Source: Immersiella caudata (lineage: Eukaryota > Ascomycota > Sordariomycetes > Sordariales > Lasiosphaeriaceae). Taken from it: 64,000 nucleotides of DNA. The stretch spans positions 4,588,001 through 4,652,000 of the forward strand of contig JAULSU010000003.1 in assembly GCA_030512335.1 (NCBI GenBank), in the 5' to 3' direction. Below are positions 57,761-64,000 of the stretch, in pieces (position 1 is the stretch's first letter; each line of letters begins with the position of its first letter). Under the pieces are notes generated by a model, which saw only the letters and a program-made list of their open reading frames with translations, searched no databases and was not told the origin of the DNA. The position numbers and the translations under genes were made by a program.

Positions 57761-59076
57761 GGTTTTTTTGGTCCTTCGGGCTGCCGACTGACGTCCTCTC
57801 TGCCGGGTGATGCCAAGGTTTTTAGCTGTCACACAACCATGAGATATCGGTATATTCCGGCGCCTTATCCAACAAGCGGTCAGAGCTCCCATCTCAGCCC
57901 CAGGGCCTAGTTCCTTCTATTTGAACTCGAAAAGTGACACATCACTGGACGTGCGCTCGCACTGGCACCTCTCACCCAAAGCCGCCAATCAGCACCCCAG
58001 CGGAGAGCCCTCTGGCCAGCATGCCTTGCAGGGTTGGGGAGGGCGGGTGGCCGGCAGGCAGTTGGCATTATAGACAGGCATTTCCACATAAAGGAAGCTA
58101 CTTCCTTCCACGTCCTGAGCACATTCCGAGCAGGGGACCGAGCCAGGCCTGGGCTGAGAGGTGTTGAAACAGAAAAAGATTGGTCGCAGGTCCAAACGAG
58201 TAACCCGGTATCATTTTTTCAGCAAGGGGAGCAATATTCCTCGCAAGCAGAATAGGCAATGGAAAGGGAGGAGATTTCATACATCGAGATTCCTCGTCGC
58301 CGCGGTTCCAGTTGCCCATGAGAGCATGTCTCTCTAGTTATCCAGGAGCCAAACAAAGGAAAATCCAAGTTACGTATTTGGGGCATCGGGCGACCTCCTG
58401 CACAACATAAGCAACCATCTCTCGTCTACAGGGATTGTTACTGGGAGTTTGATGTCGCGGGTGAAGCCGTGGGCACTGACAGTGCGTTTCCGAGAAAGGC
58501 TAGTGCAAGAACCCCGCAGGTCGGCGCCGTCACGTTAGAGCCAGACAGGTTGGGATTTGGCGGGGCGCAGAGAAGGGCTTGCTTTGATGTTCTTCATGTT
58601 GTCCGGTTGCCAATGCAATCTCTGTCCTTGGAGAACATTGAGCAACTTGCCTCTTTTTTTTTGTATGTTGTGCCTGACAGGCCGACAGCAATGCGCTGTA
58701 CCCACTATTGGGGACGTCATTCCTACCCAGACCGGGGTTTTGTTAGCTGCACAAGGCGGCGTGGGGCTTTTTGACTGCATCCCATGAACCCAGGAAAAGG
58801 TCGAGCACAGGACGCATGGTGGGGCGCAGACGCCACCCTGTCACGTTGGTCAGCGGCGTGGGTATCATCTGAAGCTGCAACCAGCTTTTATTTGAAATAT
58901 CCAGAATCCGACGTCCAGTCATCATCTCGCATCCTTCCACCCTGCTAGTGACGGAGCCACGGAGCCGGCCGAATCGGAACCTGCACCATCATCGTGGTTC
59001 CTCAGTACGAATTGGTCAATACGTCACAGTGAGTGGTCCCGATCGCCTCGTTACCGCCCGTATGGGTGACTTCAAA
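57761..59076. other. Intergenic region
   Basis: About 1.3 kb upstream of the second regulator. Several short open frames, none with a recognised domain or good intron structure. A T run lies near 58652-58661. Confidence 0.45.
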
Positions 59077-59634
59077 CTACGTGTACCCCGTGCGGATTAT
59101 GGTGGCTGGATACTTCGGACCAACGCCTTCGACAAACGTCACACGGGCTGTGGAGAACCATCCGTAGCGTTCACTGCCAAACCAAACGTGGCGAAACTCG
59201 CTGGTGCGGTAGTTAGTCCAGGCGTGAACCAAGGTAAGCGTGGTTGTCGCGCCCAACGGCAGCGGCGCAAACGCGTTGTCGGCGTTGAGTGGAACGCTGC
59301 CAGAGAGGGCCCAAAAGAGCTCGGATGTTTTGTCCTAGGAAGAGGAAGGCGCGACGGAGAAGTGCGAGATGGCCGTGCCTGTCAGCGGTGCGCCTTGCGA
59401 AGGGTAGTGCGCATCCTCGGCTGGCATTAGCAGGGTTACGACGGCATTAGTGGTGATTTGCGGGGCCGTGTCGTGGTCGGCGAATGTTGTGGTGTAGACT
59501 GCGGTGTGCGGTAGCTCTGCTGCTGCCTGTGCAAAGGCCTGGGTCTGGCATGCTGCGAAACGGGCTGTGGCGGGTGCGGCACTGCAACTACCAACCACAG
59601 CGGCGATGGCAGCAGTTACTGCGTGCAGCTTCAT
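59077..59634 (-). pseudogene. Secreted-protein gene interrupted by TAG (or intron-containing)
   Basis: From the ATG at 59634 a frame with a signal peptide (MKLHAVTAAIAAVVGSCSAAPA) runs 99 codons to a TAG at 59335-59337, and the same frame then continues for 85 codons (KTSELFWALSGSVPLNAD..., HAWTNYRTSEF, VWFGSERYGWFSTARVTFVEG) to a TAG at 59077. The continued frame looks like real protein. Two readings are possible: a single CAG-to-TAG nonsense change has broken the gene, or a 105-bp in-frame intron (59335-59439, GTAACC donor, TTCCTAG acceptor) removes the stop and yields about 150 residues. No domain is recognised. I lean slightly to a nonsense change because the putative intron reads well as protein. 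Confidence 0.55.
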
Positions 59635-61268
59635 GCTCAACTCAAATTTTGATCGTTTCGTGTTTTGCGTTTTGTTGCTAAGGGGGAGTGTTTGATGGTC
59701 GGAAAGCCATCTCGAGCTGGTGGCCGACGAGCTCATTGGAGCCAGATCACAGATTAAGGCTTTCCTCGTGTCCCTCCGGGTAAAGTCGCTTTACAGTGGC
59801 AGTTTTCCTCCAAATACTTATCATGGGTGTGTTGCTGTTGGTTACGGATGAAAAGAAATAGAACTTTTGATAGTTTTTCTGAAAGATTGCCCTCCCGCAC
59901 AGTGAGCCCATCTTTGGCACCTGCCCGACTGAGCAGCGAGAGGTCTGCCGAGTTCGGATCCAACTCCTCGCTCATGTTGCCCCTTCTCAATATCCCCCGG
60001 AGGTTGATTGTCAATCGGAATTTGCTGCAACAGCCGTAGAAGCATTGTGTATAGAACATCTGAGGATGCTAGAGGACAAACTTGGCGATGTTTCACTGTG
60101 CTCAAAGATGAATCGGTCCCGGACGGACAGGCACCAACTTCCAGATTAGCCCAGCAACAAGTGCGTACATTGTCTGACACGCGGTATGAGCACGGCTTTT
60201 GTGCTTATTGACGTGATGAGAACGGGCGCGGAATGACAGTGGCTTCGGAAGTAGAACGAAAAAAAAAAATTAGTACCTGTTCAGGTGCGACACCGGCCCT
60301 GTGTTAGATATAGGTTGCGAAGAGAGGCCAAGTAGCCTTCGCCACAGCTATCGAGAAGAAGGCGGCAACAGTGAGTGCCGGGGTGTTGTCCCCCGCAGAA
60401 AAAACACCAAACCGTGTATTCATCGAGTACTTGAACCTGACTGCGGAGGACTCCCCACACGGCTCGCTCGTCATGGGTTACCTCGACTGCTACTTGACGG
60501 GGCGTTGAAGGCTGTGAGACCGGGGCATCAGAGCCTTCGTCTTGCGCATCGGGTTTGGAAGCGGTCAAGCTTGAAGAATATAATGCAACAACTCCATCAG
60601 CAAGGATACAGCTCAGTGCCGCAATGGCAAATTGCGGGAAGTTGCTCCGCCTGACTATGAGCGGCGTCACCAATGACGCATACGATTGAGTTGCCACGGT
60701 GACAGCACCTATTGAGTACCTAGTAAAGCGAGATCTTGAAAAGGCCAGCCGGGCTTCCTGTCCTTTGATTCCACATCAGGCAGAAGGAAACCGTCCCGGA
60801 GGCGAGCATTTGACCCTTGTTGAAACAGAACAAGAGCCAAGAAGGCAGTGGTGTGAGCACCCCCTCCAAAGCATCTGAACAATGGGTTGATGATGGCTGA
60901 TAGCTTTTTCACTCGGTCTTTCGAGATGACTGCGAGAGAGCCGATCGGGTATTGGATACTAGCACCCTGGGATTTTCGGATCCACGAGGAAATGCTTATG
61001 CCAAGCGAACTGACAACGCTCGACGCTAGCAGGCTAGAGGCGTTGAGGTTCACGGATGTGTTCTTGCCGACGCGGTAGGCAATGTAGCCAATCAAAACCA
61101 GGCCGATCAAGTCTGTGGAGGCAAGAGAAAGAGAAAAAAATAGTCAGTCCAATTGTGTGGAAGGTGTGGCAAGGGGGGCAGGGCTGGGCAAGGGACACCA
61201 GCGGGCCCGAAAGAATGAGATTGGTGCACCGAAAAAGCCACCTTCAGGATACGGCCGTTTTTTATTTC

Positions 61269-61551
61269 GGCTTGTGAAAAGGCATCGATACCCACTTTGT
61301 TTGAACACGGGGCCTTGGTGTTTGTATTTTTTATACGTATGCCCAGGCATACGATGCCGTCTTCCGCTACTCAAACTGGCTGAAAACACGCCGTGGTGTC
61401 AAGAAGGGGGGAGCTTGTGGCGCTAAACTTTCAGAATACCGACACATTCATCTTTTTGCTCTTTGCTGTCCGGTAACTTAGCGCTATCTCCGCCCCGGTC
61501 AACAGCATACGTTGCGTTTATTTATGGCTTGCAGCCAGGTATCCAAAATCG
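61269..61551 (+). repeat. Inverted dispersed repeat, copy 2 (filled site)
   Basis: Reverse-complement counterpart of 54972-55080. Left part 61269-61338 and right part 61508-61551 match copy 1 almost base for base; between them is a 169-bp segment absent from copy 1. Confidence 0.75.
61339..61507. mobile_element. 169-bp insertion with 6-bp target-site duplication
   Basis: The sequence ATACGT occurs at 61333-61338 and again at 61508-61513, whereas the other repeat copy has it once. The segment between the two is therefore a clean insertion with a 6-bp target duplication. It is too short to code for a transposase; the left end carries a small palindrome (ATGCCCAGGCAT). It may be a MITE-like or other non-autonomous element; the class is not clear. 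Confidence 0.65.
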
Positions 61552-63160
61552 AAAGGTGCACCAAGGCCGTCACTAAGTCAGGTTTTGGAGTGGCAGGCAT
61601 TGGTGACCGAGTCCGCAAACGTCAGAATAGGTAGCATTAAACGCCAGAACTGGTGCGACGAGGGAAATGAGGTTTGCTGGCGCCATGAGCTTTTGTGGTG
61701 GGCTGAAGGTGAGCCGAGGGCGAAGCGATCCTGCTTACGGGCCAACCATCTTCGGATACGGCGCTTTCTTCGCAGCGATCGCCAACCACAATCACGCGTA
61801 TGCAAAGTACAGTGCTTGTGGTTGGTGTCAACTGCCAACACCTGGCGAGGCCACATCGACTGGAACGACTAGGGGAGGCCGGACTTGCCAGCGGCATCCG
61901 TGATCCGTGCAGTCGCTGTACATGATGGTCGAGGCAGTTTGAAGACGTCGATTCTCAGTAGAACCAAACAAAGAGCGCGAAGCACCGCGCCCAGGACCGG
62001 CAATTGCGGCGTTGGCTAACCGCGGATGGGGTGGAGGGGCTGAGCCAACCCCCAGAATAAAACCTCTTCGACAAGTGAGACATACGTGGGTGCTTCCGAG
62101 ACAGTCTTAGGTTTGACAGGCTCAGAACCCACGCCTACCCACGGCTCTGCTTCAAGCCAGCGCCAGCGTCGCCCTCGGCAAAGGGCACAAGCCGACACCC
62201 GCAGTTAGATCATGTCGGTCTCTGCATTGGTTAACATGCAGTTGCTGGGACGTCTTGCTGTTTGGGGAACAGATGTTGATGGATGACGGGCCATCTTGTT
62301 CGGGCTGACAGGGAGAAATCCTTGCTGGGCTCACCCACAGCGATCAAAATGGGAAAGAGCGACAAGCGTTCAGCTGTTGCCATTGTCGCCCTTCTCTGCC
62401 CGCCCATTGGGCGATTGGCATTGCTCGGGCTCTAACCCCAAACCTGTTTTGCGGGCTGGCCAACTGTGAAGCAGAACACTCAGTCGCTTCATCCTCATCA
62501 TTTCCCTCTCTGAATTCCAACTGGCCGATCCCGGAGTGCCTCTCGACCATTCCATTCTCATTTGTTCTGGCTCCGGACCGCAGAGCGGCAACCCCGCCCA
62601 GTCACCACCACCTCTCTCATGGATTGGCACCAGGATGGCTCAAGTCCTTGTGCTTCTCCCCCATTCTTCGCTCGCCCGGACTCTCGCCAAATTGACACCG
62701 GCTGAAGCACCTTGCCCACCGAGAGCGCCTGCACGAGACGTGACTGCAGCGCAGTCATGCGTCTGGTGCGATTCCCTGTACCCCAGTGCGTCGACCTCCA
62801 GCCAAGACACGAAGATCTTCCATCACAGCATCCAGCTGGTGTTGGCCAATGCCTTTTCATCTCAGAGCATCGGGATCAGACGCTGTTGGAACTGGAAAGA
62901 TCGACGGTGATGCTTCCCCCGAGGCGAACGCAATGGTCCCCGAACAGGCGGCCTTGCGCAAGACTCTGAGTCCTGTTGGTCCAGATGATGCCGACGCATC
63001 AGCAAGACGGCGCTTCTCGCCCCTCACTCAAGCCCTCACGGCCAAATCTCGAAGGCGGGGTTGCCGTGCATGAAGCTCTGACTGACGTTGTTGTCGCTGG
63101 CCAGCCCCTTGTCATCGCGGACAGGGCGAATGTCTGGAGCCGACAGTGCTGCACGACATC

Positions 63161-63167
63161 TATAAAA
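63161..63167 (+). promoter_or_regulatory. TATA-like box
   Basis: TATAAAA, 83 bp upstream of the ATG of the cysteine-rich secreted protein; a plausible core promoter element. Confidence 0.5.
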
Positions 63168-63249
63168 CCATCGTCCGGTCTCACACAACGTCTTCCCTCG
63201 CTTCCCTCCACATCAACCTCCTCAGAATACGCACGACATCCACGACAAC

Positions 63250-64000
63250 ATGAGGTACCGCGGTCTCGGCTTAGGCGTCTTCATTGTCGGGCTCTCCCTT
63301 CCCGGGGGCCTGGGCAAGATCTACAAGGAGGATCAGCGCAACATTCAAGTCGCCAACCTCGACGCAACTACCGTCATCAACGAAGAGATGAAGCTCATCG
63401 TCTTCCGCGACCCCAACAGTGCTTTCACAGACTACATGGGCTGCAACCCCGAAAAGGGCACCCAGTTCACCTACTCGGCCGACCGCAAGTGGATTGGCTG
63501 CTGCCTTCCTGGCCAAACACTTGAGGGCTCTTATGAGACAGCGTTCGATTGCTGCGGAGCGGGCCACAAACTTATCGGGAGCAGGGAGACCGGGTACAGA
63601 TGCTGCCCCTCAGGCCAAGAGTTCGACGGCGAGAAGTGCAAAGACACCACGCCAGTCTGCCAGAACGGCAAGATTCTCGTCGACGGCAAGTGCGTGTGTC
63701 CTGCCGGGACCACCGAGGACGCTAGCGGAGGTTGCCAGGCACCTCCTCCCAGACCAAATATCACGGATTGCCCATCTGAGGTGACAGCCGGTATGTGCTT
63801 TGACCCAACGTTCTCGTCCAACACCGCTGACACACACAACCAGGAAAATGCTACCTTTTCAAGATGGACAACGGCGAGTACTTGGGCTACAACAACCGTG
63901 GATGGTACTCTGCCAGCAAGCCGTCCAACAGCTTCCAGCCAGGCAAGTTCAAGCTCTGCAAGGAGGAGCCTTGCCAGGTCGGGGCTGCAGTCAACCCGGG
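63250..64000 (+). CDS. Cysteine-rich secreted protein (partial, runs off window)
   Basis: Exon 1 is 63250-63790; a 53-bp intron (63791-63843) leads to a second exon from 63844 that is still open at the window end. The protein begins with a signal-like hydrophobic stretch (LGLGVFIVGLSLPGG) and has many cysteines, including paired ones (IGCCLPGQ, DCCGAGH, RCCPSGQ) and an EGF-like CVCPAGT block. After the intron the KCYLFKMDNGEYLGYNN segment follows. Such proteins are extracellular; a lectin or adhesin-like role is possible, but no domain is confidently named. The start fits the TATA-like box upstream and an AACATGA context. Confidence 0.75.
   Translation, partial: MRYRGLGLGVFIVGLSLPGGLGKIYKEDQRNIQVANLDATTVINEEMKLIVFRDPNSAFTDYMGCNPEKGTQFTYSADRKWIGCCLPGQTLEGSYETAFDCCGAGHKLIGSRETGYRCCPSGQEFDGEKCKDTTPVCQNGKILVDGKCVCPAGTTEDASGGCQAPPPRPNITDCPSEVTAGMCFDPTFSSNTADTHNQENATFSRWTTASTWATTTVDGTLPASRPTASSQASSSSARRSLARSGLQSTR

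Larger units (their letters stand above)
59635..63249. other. Long gene-poor region with repeat and insertion
   Basis: About 3.6 kb without a gene I can support. Two minus-strand open stretches (60709-61110 and 60281-60697) show hydrophobic segments and a LFRCFGGG segment faintly like an MFS transporter helix, but no continuous frame, so they may be a transporter relic. The region also holds the second dispersed repeat copy (61269-61551) and the 169-bp insert in it. An A run lies near 60260-60270. Confidence 0.45.

Noticed and set aside
60281..61110. Possible MFS transporter gene on the minus strand
   Set aside because: Only a faint LFRCFGGG-like helix; no continuous frame and no other MFS motifs.
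1..64000. CRISPR array, bacterial operons, rRNA genes
   Set aside because: Spliced eukaryotic genes throughout; no spaced direct-repeat array or rRNA-like conserved sequence was noticed.

Overview
All names below come from reading motifs and exon structure by eye; no database search was run. The window looks like nuclear DNA of a filamentous ascomycete (Pezizomycotina): genes carry many short GT-AG introns (about 50-140 bp, often with a CTGAC-type branch site), and the gene set is typical of such fungi (HET, NACHT-ankyrin, Zn2Cys6 regulators, reducing PKS, FAD-linked oxidase, SAT4/rhodopsin-like membrane protein).

Left part (1-17 kb): two small P-loop GTPases (one ending in a CaaX-type prenylation motif), a CorA-like two-helix membrane protein, a HET-domain protein flanked by degenerate direct repeats, a decayed F-box gene, a decayed cytochrome P450, an intact secreted berberine-bridge-type FAD oxidase, and a seven-helix rhodopsin-like protein. 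A 2.7 kb gene-poor stretch follows.

Centre (18-38.4 kb): the main find, a gene cluster whose enzymes copy the steps of sphingoid-base metabolism. It holds a Zn2Cys6 regulator and then three head-to-head gene pairs: alkaline ceramidase / MFS exporter; PLP alpha-oxoamine synthase (serine palmitoyltransferase-like) / 3-ketosphinganine-reductase-like SDR; and SUR2-type C4 hydroxylase / highly reducing PKS (KS-AT-DH-MT-ER-KR-ACP, no thioesterase). A 9-bp motif, CGGAACCCG, sits in all three shared promoters. The inferred logic is that the PKS builds a C-methylated reduced chain, the oxoamine synthase releases it by condensation with an amino acid, the SDR reduces the 3-ketone, the hydroxylase adds the C4 hydroxyl, the exporter removes the product, and the ceramidase either protects the host or processes N-acylated product. 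This resembles fumonisin/AAL-toxin and sphingofungin/myriocin-type pathways, but the combination of SUR2-like hydroxylase plus ceramidase, with no intact P450, is unusual.

Right part (38.4-64 kb): an uncharacterised protein with a long serine tract; a tandem family of unknown function (41-46 kb) with one intact copy and three broken ones; a 1596-residue NACHT-ankyrin STAND protein next to a broken HET gene; a small secreted protein; a second Zn2Cys6 regulator; a secreted-protein gene interrupted by a TAG; inverted copies of a short repeat, one carrying a 169-bp insertion with a 6-bp target duplication; and the start of a cysteine-rich secreted protein that runs off the window. The many broken genes, several with TAG codons in contexts that fit CpA-to-TpA change, suggest a fast-evolving accessory region with possible RIP-like history.
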